A DNA stretch of 64,000 nucleotides, from assembly GCA_944380305.1 (NCBI GenBank), contig CALWHF010000005.1:54113-118112 (forward strand), in the 5' to 3' direction. Source of the DNA: an uncultured Christensenellaceae bacterium (GTDB lineage: Bacteria; Bacillota; Clostridia; Christensenellales; UBA3700). The translations under genes and the position numbers were made by a program. The notes beneath the pieces were generated by a model. It worked only from the letters and a program-made list of their open reading frames with translations, was not told the origin of the DNA and made no database searches. Below, piece by piece: positions 27,601-37,038 of this stretch (position 1 is the stretch's first letter; each line of letters opens with the position of its first letter).

Positions 27601-30600
27601 TTATGGCGAGTGTGGATCTGCCGAGCGCCGTTTACGTCGGAGCCGTAGCGGGTGCACTCGACGATAATGCAAGCGTCAGCAACGTCAACGTAAGTATCAA
27701 CAGCGGGGTGAGCTTGGTAATATCCTCTTCAAGCTCTAATGTCGGCGGTGCAGGAGCTATAGCGGGCGGTCTGATAAGCGGCTCCGGAGAGAAGGCAACC
27801 ATCAGCAATTCAACTGTTGTTCTCAACGGAACTTTGAAGGCAACAGCGCAATATACGTTTATCGCAGGCTTTGTCGGGCATCTGAACGGCGGAAGTATCG
27901 AATACACTAATCTTACGTTCAAAGGCACAGGAAAACTGGACGGCGTAGCTAATGCCGGAGAGGGCGTTCATACGGCAGGCGCAGGCGTTGTAGGCGGAGG
28001 CGTAAGCGCGGTGACCGTCAACGGCTTTATCAATTCGTTCAACGGCACGTTGTCAAGCGGCAGAAGCGCGTACGAAGTCGTAGTACGCAACAGCCAGTCT
28101 ACGAGTATTGATGTCAGCGTATCCAACGTCTATAAGTATGGGGAAATAACCACCTACAACGGTTCGATGGATTACGGTACGCCTGTTGAATGCGTTAAAT
28201 CGGAAATATCGACCACAGTCGCAAATACGCAGATACCCGTGACCCCGTATTTCCCCGCAGACAGCAAGTACGACGGCAAGCTGGTGCTTGTCGCGGGCGA
28301 CGGCACAAGCCCGTGTCCGACGGTAGTGTACGGTAGCACTCAGGGCAAGGCAAGCGGCAATTATATGGTCGTGACGGTGGCAAAGAGCGATATAAGTGCA
28401 GGTAGTACGGTTGAACTGCAGGAATTGTCTTATGTCAACGATCCGTCTCTGACGACGGACAGCAGCGAATACAGCGGCTCGCCGATAGACGTAACTCTCG
28501 GTCAGCTCGCGGCAGGAAGCGTTGTTCTTTCTGAGAGCGATTACGAGGTCACGGTGACGGCAAACGGCGGCAACGCGTCCGTGCAGGACGGCAAGCCCCT
28601 CACGGCAGGCGAGTACAACGTGACCGTGACGCTGAAGAACGGTTACAAGTTCTCGGACGATTCGACGAGCAAGACGCTGACGTTCACCGTCAATAAAAAA
28701 GTCATTACGATCGAGGGCGTGACCGCGGCTACGCGCGATTACGACGGCACAACCGACGTGACGCTTTCGGGAGGCAACCTCGCGGGCGTCGTCTCGGGCG
28801 ACGAGGCGGGAGTTAGGTTCAATCTCGCGGGATTGCTTTCGGACGCAAATGCGGGTGTCGACAAGACGGTGAAAACGAGTATTACGCTTTCGGGAGACAA
28901 GGCGGGCAATTACGAGCTTACGCAGCCCGAAGTCAAAGTTACCATATCTCCCAAGTCGGTAGAAGTGAGCTGGGCAGGCGATTCGTTCGTATACAGCGGC
29001 TCTGCGCAGGCTCCGACGGCTACGGCGACGGGAGTCGGACAGGACGGAAGCGTTAATATTATATTGACAATTAAGAACGCGCAGAGCGAAGTGCAGGCGG
29101 GCGGCGCGATCGATGCGGGCAGCTATACCGCAGAGGCGACGACCGACAACGGCAATTATACTCTGACGAATACTAGCAAAGCGTTCGTAATAACTCAAAA
29201 GGCGATAAGCGTCAGCGTGACCGTTACGGGCTGGACTTACGGAAATCCGGCAAACGCACCCGTCGTTGAGGGCAATGAGGGCAGCGGCAACGTTACCTAC
29301 CTCTATACGGGTCAGACCAACGGAGAACAGCCGTACAGCTCGGCAGACGCTCCGACCGAGGCGGGCACATACAAAGTGACCGTCACGATAGAGGCAACGC
29401 AGAATTACGAAGGCGGCAATGCCGAGAGCGCGGAATTCGTCATTGATAAAAAGCAACTCGCAAAGCCGACCGAGGATACCACGACGTATACTTACAACGG
29501 CTCGCAGCAGACCTATACACCCGCAGGTTTCGACGATCAGACGATGGATATAGCGGGCAACGTTCAGACAAACGCGAATGTATCGGGTTATCAGGTGACC
29601 GTCTCGCTCAAGGATACGAACAACTACGAGTGGGCAGACGCGACGGCGGATGAGGTTGAGTTTACGTTCGTGATAAACAAGGCGACGCTCACCGACGATA
29701 CTCAGGCTGTCGAAACGACTTATGACGGGCAAGAGCACGGTATTCAGATCGCTCTTGACGGATTCGTCAACGACGAGAATATGACGTCGGCAGGCGCAGT
29801 CGTCAGATACGGCACGCAGGAAGGAACGTACGGCGAAGGCAAGATCACTCTGAAGAATGCGGGTAGCACGACTGTTTATTACGAGGTCGCGTTCGCGAAC
29901 TACGCGACGGTTACGGGCAACAAGACCGTCACCGTCAACGCAAAGCAGGTCGCGGTGGTCTGGGACAACAAGACGCAGACCTATACGGGCGTTGCGCTCA
30001 AGCCGACGGCAACGGTTTCGGCGGCTGACATAGTCGTAGGCGACGTGGTAAACGTGACGGTAAAGACCACCAAGGACGGCTATGATGCGGACGCGATCGA
30101 CGTGGGTACATACGGAGCGGTCGCGACTGCCGACAACGCGAATTACGAGCTTACGGGAGCAGAGATAAGCGATTTCACGATCACGGCGGCGGACTTCGCG
30201 AGCGAGGTTCAGATAGAAAACTGGGTTTACGGAAACGGGGCGAGCACTCCGTCCGTGACCAATAATCCCGGCAGCGGCGCGGTCACATACAGATATTCGG
30301 GTACTGCAAACGACGGAACGGAGATCTCCGATTCCGAAAAGGCTCCCGACAAAGCGGGTTCGTACACGGTCACCGCGACGATAGCGGCGAGCGGAAACTA
30401 TGCGGAGAAAGTCGTCAGCGTCGGATTTACGGTTGAAAAGGCGACGGTCGACGTGCCTGAAGTAGAAGACAAGACTTATACGGGAGAAACGATAACGTCG
30501 GGTCTCACAGATACCGATAAATATACCGTGCAGGACACAGGCGGTATCGAAGTTAAAACATATACAGCGACTCTCACGCTCAAGGATAAAGACAACTACG

Positions 30601-33600
30601 CGTGGGCAATGGGCGACGACGACAACGACGGCGTGGTGACGGTAGAGTATCAGATCGTCGCGCAGGGCATGAACATCAACTCCTGGAAACAGGAGCCGTC
30701 GATGGAGGGCTGGACTTACGGCTCTTACGACGGGCAGGTCAACCAACCCGTTTACGAGGCGACGTACGGCCATGAAACGGCGAAGGTAACTTACCGTCTC
30801 AAGTCGGGTGAAGGAGATTTCGCGGAAGTAAGCGATCTTTCGACGCTCGGCGCGGGAGTTTATCAGATGAAGGTCAGCATAGAGGCTTACACCGATCCGG
30901 AAGGGGGTGAGAGCTATACCGCGCTTTCAAGAACGGTAGAATTTACCGTTGCCAAGGCGGCTATCAGCCCGACCGTCTCGATAGACGGCTGGACGTACGG
31001 CGAAGTCGCAAAGACCCCCGTGGTCGGCGGCAATACGGGTAACGGCGGCGTGACGTATTCGTACGAAGGAACGGGCGACACCGTATATCAGGCGAGTGCG
31101 AAAGCTCCGACCGATGCGGGCACATACAAGGTAGTAGCCACCGTTGAGGAGACGGCGAACTACCTCGGCAATACGGCTGAAAATACGTTCACGATAGCGC
31201 AGAAGGCGGCGACGGCGACAGTCAGTGTGCCGCAGAACGCGGTCTACAACGGCGCGGCACAGGTCGCGACCGTGGATTTCGAAGGACTCGTGAACGACGA
31301 CGTGCTGACCGCGACTCTGCTTTACAACGGAGAGGCTCAGGCGGTCAACGCGGGTACTTACGTCGTGACGGTGAGCGCGTTCGGCGGAGAAGGGGTCGAT
31401 AACTACGAGATCTCGCCCGTCGGAGACGGGATCTCGCTTAAGATCGCGCCCAAAGAACTCAAGTTCAGCGACTTCGACGTACTGCCCTACGCTCCCGATT
31501 TCGACGTCGTGTACGACGGAAAGCCGCACGGCGCGACGGTCAGCATAAAAGAGGGAGTGCTTTACGGCGACGACTCTCTGACCGTGACGGTGCTCTACGA
31601 CGGCAAGACGGATGAGCCCGTAAACGCGGGACTGTACGAGATGACGATAAGCGTATCGGGCAACGACAACTACGTCATGGGCAAGGACAACGGCGAGGAG
31701 ATAGAGATACTCAAAGCGACCGTACAGCTCCCGACGATAGCGAGCGCGCCGTACAGCGGCAGCTTGCAGACCGCGACGGTCGCAGAAAGCGATCTCTACA
31801 CGGTCACGCTCAACGGCGGCGGCACCGACGTGGGTCTCTACGACGTGACGCTGACTCTTGCGAACAAGGGAAATTACAAGTGGGCGAGCGGAGACGACGG
31901 AGAAACGGGAGTCGTGACGCTCAAGTTCGGGATAACCAAGGCGGTCAACGAATGGACTTCTTCTCCCGCTATCGAAGGCTGGACTTACGGCGACGAGGCG
32001 AAAGAGCCGACGGCTACCGCGAAGTTCGGCGACGTGACGTTCTCCTATACCACGGCAGACGGCACGCCTGTCGAGGGCAAACCGAGCGGCGCGGGCAGCT
32101 ACAAGCTCGTCGCGACCGTTGCGGGCACGGACAATTACGACGGACTGAGCACCGAAGTCGCATTCGAGATCGCGAAGAATAAAGTGGAGATACCGACTCT
32201 CGCGACCGCTACGTTCGGATACAACGGCGAAGAGCAGACGGTCAGCCTCGTTGAGACCGACGGCGTGACCCTCGGCGGCGAGACTTCGGGCACGGACGCG
32301 AAACAATATACCGCAAAGGCGATCCTCGCGGATAAGGCAAATACCGAGTGGGCAACGGGCGGCGTTGACGACGTCGATCTCATATGGAACATCACCGCAA
32401 AGAGCGTGACGCTCAAGGCGGAAGAGAGTGTAGAAAAGATCTATGACGGCGCGGCTTACGACTTCAGCGGATACATCGTGACGGGCGCAGACGCTTTCTA
32501 TGCACGCGACAACGTGACGGTAAACGTCGATGCGGGCAGTGTTTATATTCCCGGCAGCTACGCACTCAACGTCATTTACAGCGAAAACGCGAATTACAGC
32601 GTGACGGTCGCGTCCACCGATGCGAAACTGACGATAGGCAAGGCGACTCTGACGATCGAGGCTGCGGAAACGGAGAAGGAGTACAACGGCTCCGACATAA
32701 CGTTCGATTTCTCGATCAGGGGCGGCATTGTCGGAAACGACGAAGTCAATATCGGAAAAGTCAGCTACAAGAAGGGAGGCGCGGCGGCTACTCCCAACGC
32801 GATCGGCGCGTATGTTGCGGAATTCACGCTCGGCGGCGCGCAGGCTGAGTATTACGAAACGGGTACGGTCACAGTCAACGTCGTCGCTCCGACGACCGAG
32901 TGCCCCGAGAATATGTCTTCCTCAAACATCAAACTCCCCGACGGCAATACGGTGACATACGACGGCGAGGCGCACGAGGCGGTGCTCGAATACGAGAACC
33001 TCGAAGGCGACACGTCGACTTACGGTCTGGTTTACTACCTCGACGGCAATCCCGTGGACAGCCCGATAGGCGCAGGCGTGTACACCGTGAGAGTCTACAA
33101 GAACGACGAGATATATCTGATCGAAGGCGTTTCGGTGACTCTGACGATAAATCCCGCTACGCTTACCAAAGACGATATAAAGATCGGCGATACCGACTTT
33201 ACATACAGCGGCGCGTCCAACAAGGTTTCCGTCTCCGCAACGGGCGTCAAGGGCGAACCCGTTGAGTTAAAAGTGCTTTACAACGGTTCCGAAATCGCAC
33301 CGAAAGATGCCGGCTCCTATACTGTGACAGTCGTATCCGACAACGTTAATTACGTCGTGGCGGGAGACGTCAGCTACGGTATGACGGTCGCGAGAGCTTC
33401 GGTAACCACACCTCAGGCTAACGCGCTGACCTATGACGGAACCGAGCAGGTCGCTTTCGGCGAAGACAACAGATATACCCTCGGCGGTACAGTGGCGGCG
33501 ACCGACGTTTCGGCAGAAGGATACGTTGCGGTCTTCACGCTTGCAAGCGACAACTACAAGTGGGCGGAGGCAAGCGACGAGACTCAGCGCGTGATCAGCG

Positions 33601-35627
33601 TAGAATGGAACATCGCTCCCGCTACCGTGCAGATAACTGTCAGCGAAGCCGAAAAGACGGCAGTGTATAGCGGCAACGCGTTCACGGCAGAGCAGCTCGG
33701 CGGACTGTTCGTCGCTCCCGACAAGGTAGCGGCGGTCGGCGGCAAGGTCGCGCTTGCGATAACCGTAAAAGAAGGTGAAATGCTCAATGCGGGAGAATAT
33801 ACAGTGGTAGCGGACGTCGATGACGGCAATTACACGGCAGCAGAATGCAAAGTGACGTTTACCGTTATCAAGGCTCAGCCGAACGTGAACGTGACGGTAC
33901 AGGAAAGACTTATGCAGCAGGGCGACAAGCTGTCGACGGTGCGCATCTCGCTCGACGAAGGAAGTACTGCCGGTACTGTTTCGTGGGAAGAACCCGATAT
34001 GTTGCTCTTCAAGGGCAATAACGAGGCGAAGTGGATATTCGTTCCGACCGATTCTGTCAACTATGAAGGCACGAGCGGAACGGTCACTCTCGTCGTTGGG
34101 GACGAGGTGCTGACCTCGTTCGAAATGACGTCGGCTCCCGACAAGACGGAATATACTGCGTTTGAACAATTCGATGCGACGGGTATGGTGCTGACCGCAA
34201 CGTTCGACAACGGAACGACGCAGGAAGTCACTGTCGACGAATGTGACGTGATCGTAGAAAACGCGACTGCGGACGGCAAGATTAGCGGTGCGACGACAAA
34301 TATCACCGTGACTTACGGAAACATATCGGTAGAAATATCTGTCAGCGTCGCTAAGATAAGCGTTGCGGTCCCGACGTTGCAGGTTTCGCAATTCGAGTAC
34401 GATGCGACCGAGAAGACCGTCGACGTCGAAGAGGATCCGCTGTATACCGTCTATGACGGCGCAAAAGCGACCAACGTGGGCACTTACAACCTGAGACTCT
34501 CTCTTGTCGATAATGTGAATTACGCGTGGGAAAACGGCGCGACGTACGCATCGATCGCGTGGGAGATCACTCCCGTGACCGTTTCGGGTACGATAACCCT
34601 TCCCGAAAACCTCGTCTACGACGGTACGGCAAAGACGGCGGCCTTCACGCTGACGCAGGGCACCCTCTTCGGCGGCGCGCAGATGATCGTGACTTACGAA
34701 CTGCCCGACGGCACCAAGCTGAGCGGAGCACCCGTCAATGCGGGCGTTTACGAGGTCGTGGTTAATTTGCCCGACAAGACGAATTACCGTTTCGCAGAGG
34801 GTACGGAATACTCCGTTGCGATGACGATCGCGAAGAAAGAAGTCAGCATAAGCACCAACGGAGACAGAGAAAAATATTACGACGGCGTCGAGGTCACGGC
34901 GGCACAGCTTGCCGAGAACTTCTCGGTAACCGACGGAATAAGCGTCAAAGTGACTGTAAGCGGCACCGTGCTCAACGCTGGTTCTTATACGGTCACGGCG
35001 ACGATAGATGAGAGCAACTACACTGCGGCTCCGACGAGCTACACGTTCACGGTCAGAAAGGCGGACAGAACTGCTGCGGCGACCTTGGAAGTAAAGTATC
35101 TGTCGCTCAAGGTAACGGCGGGCGATTCGACGGCAGTTGTCGAATACTCGCTCGACGGCAACGTATGGCAGGTACTTGACGGAGAGATAGAGGTGGAGCT
35201 CGAGGCACAGTATGACGTGTGGGTCAGATACGTTGCGACCGAAAACTACAACGAGACCGCTCCGATAAAGGTCAGCGCAAAGATAACAAAGGCGATCCTG
35301 GCGCAGTATGCCGCAGACAGATTCAACGGCGAACCCACTCTCGCGGACGTTGCGGATATAACCGCTCTCGAGACATTGGCGGCACAAGCAGAAGGAAACG
35401 ACGAGGCGTTCGACGAAACTCTCGCCGCGCTGTCGGACAAGAAGCAGGCTTTGATAGACGGTGCTGCTGCTGCCGTCGAGAAAGCTCTCAGGACGGGCGG
35501 CGCGCTCAGAGGATATGCGGGCATTGCGGTGGCGGTCGCAGCCGGCGTAAGCGCGATCGGCATTGCCGCCGCTCTCGGAATCACTGTCAGGAATCGCAAG
35601 GGAGGAAAGAAAAATGAAAAAAAATAA
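24651..35627 (+). CDS. Giant MBG-repeat surface protein (cassette 1)
   Basis: 3,658 residues from ATG 24651, with a weak GAGGG ribosome site. A signal peptide covers about residues 1-35. Three beta-helix-like units, each with a 'DGNGHTIYI ... GGLF ... GTIKNVRI' pattern, start near 75, 503 and 895. A YDG domain (RDYDGTTDVTLSG) lies near 1360. A long array of MBG-type beta modules of 70-90 residues follows (repeating WTYG, APTEAGTYKVTVT and YNG/YDG motifs) to about 3500, interrupted near 3151 by an Ig-like unit (YTAFEQFDATGMVLTATFDNG). The C-terminus has an Ala/Gly membrane helix and RKGGKKNEKK; no LPXTG sorting motif. Extracellular stalk or adhesin is inferred. Its stop overlaps the next start by 14 bases. 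Confidence 0.8.
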   Translation: MRTAKLSKIIIFSVCILLVFAVTAALLFSGSASLPAKDKVIADAGEGADEIAGASYPVSADGYTHGSNIGRTTSGTSVATAEQFVTAVNNNEDIVINASEITLSSSQAFSIQKTYSGTIYGNGNKIKYSGPHSNNSCTGNYSSDSSIGGLISVLSGKIYDLNVEFTGGQAAFAITSGGGIINVGGIVGYLNGGTIENCTMTFSGSGIRLGAAAWSSSYGSWASPKDSWPSVGAVAGKMAGGSTIKNVTVKSAATSNYIVAGVAARESSTSSLSIDNTKGTASMLVGYIDGGSSTVDNIVMEGSVTIKSFYGSLLGMSASSGTNISTTNFYNKLAATLVTTNNGNGAAYVKYTGNGSVSVTNMYKSSNAYDSNGTYAGTITDRVTVPNDLPYSIYFDPKADSDSTASSLVVVKTGVTGGEGYSATITNVKSTPYTYTDNYAFNEAGNTVIFRNLSTTASDWRDSKGNFACTINIVQGTTPVEKLDRVNKWESSYTTTTSSTGTAVDNGSKLTTAINNNQNIYLTSDITDFKGFTHKDEYTGILDGNGHTIYIVSGAANSADTVGGLFKRLSGTIKNVRIVLYNSYDRTIGTGKIGTGIVAGNLCGGTVENVYVYIPDGVTFGADGGTTYESYVGAVAGLSDAGCTIKNTTVHLDGKLHLNGTYVYLAGFVGKGSTSASQTEFNMTNNVFKGSGSFASEKSISTEPIYLAATTVLFEAASSSSATINIDGFVNAFKGGTSNLNDYSMYGVLSKNDNGKNMSKWTKNVSNVYDYDSPWADINNKGTDSTGNNYIDVTNSRSTVSTTVEGSSIKVTPYFPADSKYDGKLVLVAGDGSVSVPEVAYNGISGETDGNYKVVTVAKNDISAGSTVTLTEPVIPATPIEPLNEWENGYAVSSDVVPEGYTAVADGTQLANAIAANENIFLTADIMDYVGFNGASETDSGYTGIFDGNGHTVYIVKANTASKQYVGGLFGKLKGTVKNVRIVVMASVDLPSAVYVGAVAGALDDNASVSNVNVSINSGVSLVISSSSSNVGGAGAIAGGLISGSGEKATISNSTVVLNGTLKATAQYTFIAGFVGHLNGGSIEYTNLTFKGTGKLDGVANAGEGVHTAGAGVVGGGVSAVTVNGFINSFNGTLSSGRSAYEVVVRNSQSTSIDVSVSNVYKYGEITTYNGSMDYGTPVECVKSEISTTVANTQIPVTPYFPADSKYDGKLVLVAGDGTSPCPTVVYGSTQGKASGNYMVVTVAKSDISAGSTVELQELSYVNDPSLTTDSSEYSGSPIDVTLGQLAAGSVVLSESDYEVTVTANGGNASVQDGKPLTAGEYNVTVTLKNGYKFSDDSTSKTLTFTVNKKVITIEGVTAATRDYDGTTDVTLSGGNLAGVVSGDEAGVRFNLAGLLSDANAGVDKTVKTSITLSGDKAGNYELTQPEVKVTISPKSVEVSWAGDSFVYSGSAQAPTATATGVGQDGSVNIILTIKNAQSEVQAGGAIDAGSYTAEATTDNGNYTLTNTSKAFVITQKAISVSVTVTGWTYGNPANAPVVEGNEGSGNVTYLYTGQTNGEQPYSSADAPTEAGTYKVTVTIEATQNYEGGNAESAEFVIDKKQLAKPTEDTTTYTYNGSQQTYTPAGFDDQTMDIAGNVQTNANVSGYQVTVSLKDTNNYEWADATADEVEFTFVINKATLTDDTQAVETTYDGQEHGIQIALDGFVNDENMTSAGAVVRYGTQEGTYGEGKITLKNAGSTTVYYEVAFANYATVTGNKTVTVNAKQVAVVWDNKTQTYTGVALKPTATVSAADIVVGDVVNVTVKTTKDGYDADAIDVGTYGAVATADNANYELTGAEISDFTITAADFASEVQIENWVYGNGASTPSVTNNPGSGAVTYRYSGTANDGTEISDSEKAPDKAGSYTVTATIAASGNYAEKVVSVGFTVEKATVDVPEVEDKTYTGETITSGLTDTDKYTVQDTGGIEVKTYTATLTLKDKDNYAWAMGDDDNDGVVTVEYQIVAQGMNINSWKQEPSMEGWTYGSYDGQVNQPVYEATYGHETAKVTYRLKSGEGDFAEVSDLSTLGAGVYQMKVSIEAYTDPEGGESYTALSRTVEFTVAKAAISPTVSIDGWTYGEVAKTPVVGGNTGNGGVTYSYEGTGDTVYQASAKAPTDAGTYKVVATVEETANYLGNTAENTFTIAQKAATATVSVPQNAVYNGAAQVATVDFEGLVNDDVLTATLLYNGEAQAVNAGTYVVTVSAFGGEGVDNYEISPVGDGISLKIAPKELKFSDFDVLPYAPDFDVVYDGKPHGATVSIKEGVLYGDDSLTVTVLYDGKTDEPVNAGLYEMTISVSGNDNYVMGKDNGEEIEILKATVQLPTIASAPYSGSLQTATVAESDLYTVTLNGGGTDVGLYDVTLTLANKGNYKWASGDDGETGVVTLKFGITKAVNEWTSSPAIEGWTYGDEAKEPTATAKFGDVTFSYTTADGTPVEGKPSGAGSYKLVATVAGTDNYDGLSTEVAFEIAKNKVEIPTLATATFGYNGEEQTVSLVETDGVTLGGETSGTDAKQYTAKAILADKANTEWATGGVDDVDLIWNITAKSVTLKAEESVEKIYDGAAYDFSGYIVTGADAFYARDNVTVNVDAGSVYIPGSYALNVIYSENANYSVTVASTDAKLTIGKATLTIEAAETEKEYNGSDITFDFSIRGGIVGNDEVNIGKVSYKKGGAAATPNAIGAYVAEFTLGGAQAEYYETGTVTVNVVAPTTECPENMSSSNIKLPDGNTVTYDGEAHEAVLEYENLEGDTSTYGLVYYLDGNPVDSPIGAGVYTVRVYKNDEIYLIEGVSVTLTINPATLTKDDIKIGDTDFTYSGASNKVSVSATGVKGEPVELKVLYNGSEIAPKDAGSYTVTVVSDNVNYVVAGDVSYGMTVARASVTTPQANALTYDGTEQVAFGEDNRYTLGGTVAATDVSAEGYVAVFTLASDNYKWAEASDETQRVISVEWNIAPATVQITVSEAEKTAVYSGNAFTAEQLGGLFVAPDKVAAVGGKVALAITVKEGEMLNAGEYTVVADVDDGNYTAAECKVTFTVIKAQPNVNVTVQERLMQQGDKLSTVRISLDEGSTAGTVSWEEPDMLLFKGNNEAKWIFVPTDSVNYEGTSGTVTLVVGDEVLTSFEMTSAPDKTEYTAFEQFDATGMVLTATFDNGTTQEVTVDECDVIVENATADGKISGATTNITVTYGNISVEISVSVAKISVAVPTLQVSQFEYDATEKTVDVEEDPLYTVYDGAKATNVGTYNLRLSLVDNVNYAWENGATYASIAWEITPVTVSGTITLPENLVYDGTAKTAAFTLTQGTLFGGAQMIVTYELPDGTKLSGAPVNAGVYEVVVNLPDKTNYRFAEGTEYSVAMTIAKKEVSISTNGDREKYYDGVEVTAAQLAENFSVTDGISVKVTVSGTVLNAGSYTVTATIDESNYTAAPTSYTFTVRKADRTAAATLEVKYLSLKVTAGDSTAVVEYSLDGNVWQVLDGEIEVELEAQYDVWVRYVATENYNETAPIKVSAKITKAILAQYAADRFNGEPTLADVADITALETLAAQAEGNDEAFDETLAALSDKKQALIDGAAAAVEKALRTGGALRGYAGIAVAVAAGVSAIGIAAALGITVRNRKGGKKNEKK
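27081..27139 (+). repeat. 59-bp direct repeat, copy 1
   Basis: Identical to 28239-28297, within the beta-helix units of the giant protein. Perfect identity at DNA level, in a region where the flanking protein units have diverged, implies recent gene conversion or duplication. Confidence 0.9.
28239..28297 (+). repeat. 59-bp direct repeat, copy 2
   Basis: Partner of 27081-27139, about 1.16 kb away in the same frame. Recombination between the copies would delete 1,158 bp (386 codons) and keep the frame. Confidence 0.9.
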
Positions 35628-36093
35628 GGTTTTGTTCGCGCTCGTCGCGCTTGTAGTCACGGTTATTGCGGCAACTCTGTTCTCGGCTTGCGTTGAAGAG
35701 AAAGACACTCAGATAAACGACGCTTTCGCGATCGCGTCGCAAGGAACGTATCTCAAAGTCGAGGTGTCGGACGCACAGGGTATTTTCTATGTTTACGACA
35801 ACGGCAAAGTTACCGATACCTATAATCTCGGGATCAGATTCGAGGATCTCGTTGGCGAAAAGGGTACCGCCTACGCTTTCAAGGAGGACAATCTCAAAGA
35901 AGGTTATCATTGCGTCAGGAACAGGGAGAGCGGAGAAGTGTCTCTGTCAGGAGAGCTGGTGAATACGGGGAACCTTGAGATTGACGGTGCGACGGTGGTG
36001 TTAGAAGCAAATACTTTCACAAAAGCCGTCAGAACGTATTACATCTCTTATACGGACGCTAACGGCTATAAGGTGAAGATAACTCTGGCATAA
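35614..36093 (+). CDS. Small lipoprotein partner of cassette 1
   Basis: 159 residues from ATG 35614, with GGGAGG at 35600-35605 inside the upstream gene. The lipoprotein signal ends at LFSA-C26. The mature part is a small beta protein ending in YISYTDANGYKVKITLA, closely like the end of the cassette 2 lipoprotein (YKVTYRQNGLDVEITLA). Start and the preceding stop overlap by 14 bases, so synthesis is coupled to the giant protein. A membrane-anchored assembly or anchoring partner is inferred. Confidence 0.75.
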   Translation: MKKNKVLFALVALVVTVIAATLFSACVEEKDTQINDAFAIASQGTYLKVEVSDAQGIFYVYDNGKVTDTYNLGIRFEDLVGEKGTAYAFKEDNLKEGYHCVRNRESGEVSLSGELVNTGNLEIDGATVVLEANTFTKAVRTYYISYTDANGYKVKITLA

Positions 36094-36118
36094 CATTGCT
36101 TAAACAAAGGTACGACAA

Positions 36119-36146
36119 GGCTCCGCCTGAATGCGGAGCCTCTTTT
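36119..36146 (+). terminator. Rho-independent terminator
   Basis: GGCTCCGC, loop CTGAAT, GCGGAGCC, then TCTTTT. It ends cassette 1 and lies between convergent genes, so it may also work on the - strand. Confidence 0.8.
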
Positions 36147-36260
36147 GTCGGCATTTACGTTTGCGCGCCGTTCCGGTTATAATACTTGACGGCGCAGGAC
36201 CCACGGCTTGTGTCGCCTGTTTATTTGTTTTTGAAAAGCGTCGGCCTTTCGAATAGTAAG

Positions 36261-36545
36261 TTATTGCTTTCTTGCACTTCCGTCTGAAGCGCGGTTGATG
36301 AAAGTTACGAATTTCAGCGAGTATATATCGCAGACCGTATATGTATTGTTATTGGGGTGAAACAGTACGAAGTATTTATCCGCGACTGCGTTGAGAAGCC
36401 CTGACTTGGTCACAAGGTTGGACGCCCCTACGAGAAACTCGCAGATGACAGCCTCTCCCTTGTTCATCGCAAGCACCTGCTGCATCGAACCGATATACGG
36501 GTTCTCGTTGAAATCTTCAGGTTTTTCGGGTTTGAAGTCTACCAT
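36261..36545 (-). CDS. GerQ-like spore coat/germination protein
   Basis: 94 residues, 61 bases downstream of the CwlJ-like gene on the - strand. The core reads IGSMQQVLAMNKGEAVICEFL ... KYFVLFHPNNNTYTVCDIYSLKFVTF. This has the GerQ pattern of an N-terminal 'LxxNKGK' helix, paired beta strands and a terminal Y-x-x-x-V-T-F strand. In Bacillus, GerQ is a coat protein needed to place CwlJ and is encoded with it. Similarity is moderate; the partnership with cwlJ strengthens it. Confidence 0.6.
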   Translation of the reverse strand: MVDFKPEKPEDFNENPYIGSMQQVLAMNKGEAVICEFLVGASNLVTKSGLLNAVADKYFVLFHPNNNTYTVCDIYSLKFVTFINRASDGSARKQ

Positions 36546-36606
36546 TATAATCTCCTTTTTTTGCGTTTCCGTGTAGGTTAACGCTTATTATTGACGGACA
36601 ATGCCG

Positions 36607-37038
36607 CTATTGTGTCAGATAGTATGATTCGGTCGGTACATAAAAGCAATGATCTCCGATGCGCGTTGCAAAAGAGCCCGAATCGTTGGGGAAATTCTGT
36701 TTGCAGAAGTCTGAGAAAGGATTGAAATACCACAACGAGTTGCCAACCGCTCCGAGTTTGCCTCCTCCCATAGCCCATTCGGCTATTTCGTAGTGCTGAT
36801 CCGTCGGATTCATGTTGTACAGGTTCTGAGGGTTTGGAGAGCCTCCTATCGACGTCATCGCGCAGTCGAATTGGTAAGGAGCGAATATCACGTCCCGCAG
36901 CGTAGGGTATCTGCCGTATTCTCCTTGCAATGCGTTGACCCTGTTCATAATGACGGTGGCGACGGCGCGCATTCCGGTGTCGCCTTCGCCGCCTGCTTCG
37001 CACTGAATTATCCTTGCAAACAACTCGAGATCCGTCAT
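36607..37038 (-). CDS. cwlJ: CwlJ/SleB-type cortex-lytic hydrolase
   Basis: 143 residues from ATG 37038, with no signal peptide, the size and form of CwlJ (SleB is longer and secreted). The Hydrolase_2 fold is clear: LFARIIQCEAGGEGDTGMRAVATVIMNRV with the conserved Glu of the first helix (E14), then NPTDQHYEIAEWAMGGG and NSLWYFNP. Enzymes of this family cleave the spore cortex during germination. The GerQ-like gene follows on the same strand. No clear ribosome site is seen; a sporulation-specific promoter is expected but not identified. Confidence 0.8.
   Translation of the reverse strand: MTDLELFARIIQCEAGGEGDTGMRAVATVIMNRVNALQGEYGRYPTLRDVIFAPYQFDCAMTSIGGSPNPQNLYNMNPTDQHYEIAEWAMGGGKLGAVGNSLWYFNPFSDFCKQNFPNDSGSFATRIGDHCFYVPTESYYLTQ

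Noticed and set aside
35500..35627. Sortase (LPXTG) anchor at the end of the giant surface protein
   Set aside because: No LPXTG-like motif precedes the C-terminal hydrophobic segment; only a helix and a Lys-rich tail are present, likewise in the paralogue.
28053..35708. Several long - strand frames (up to 906 codons) opposite the MBG-repeat gene
   Set aside because: Antisense shadows produced by the codon bias of the repeats; Arg/His/Val-rich and without plausible starts.
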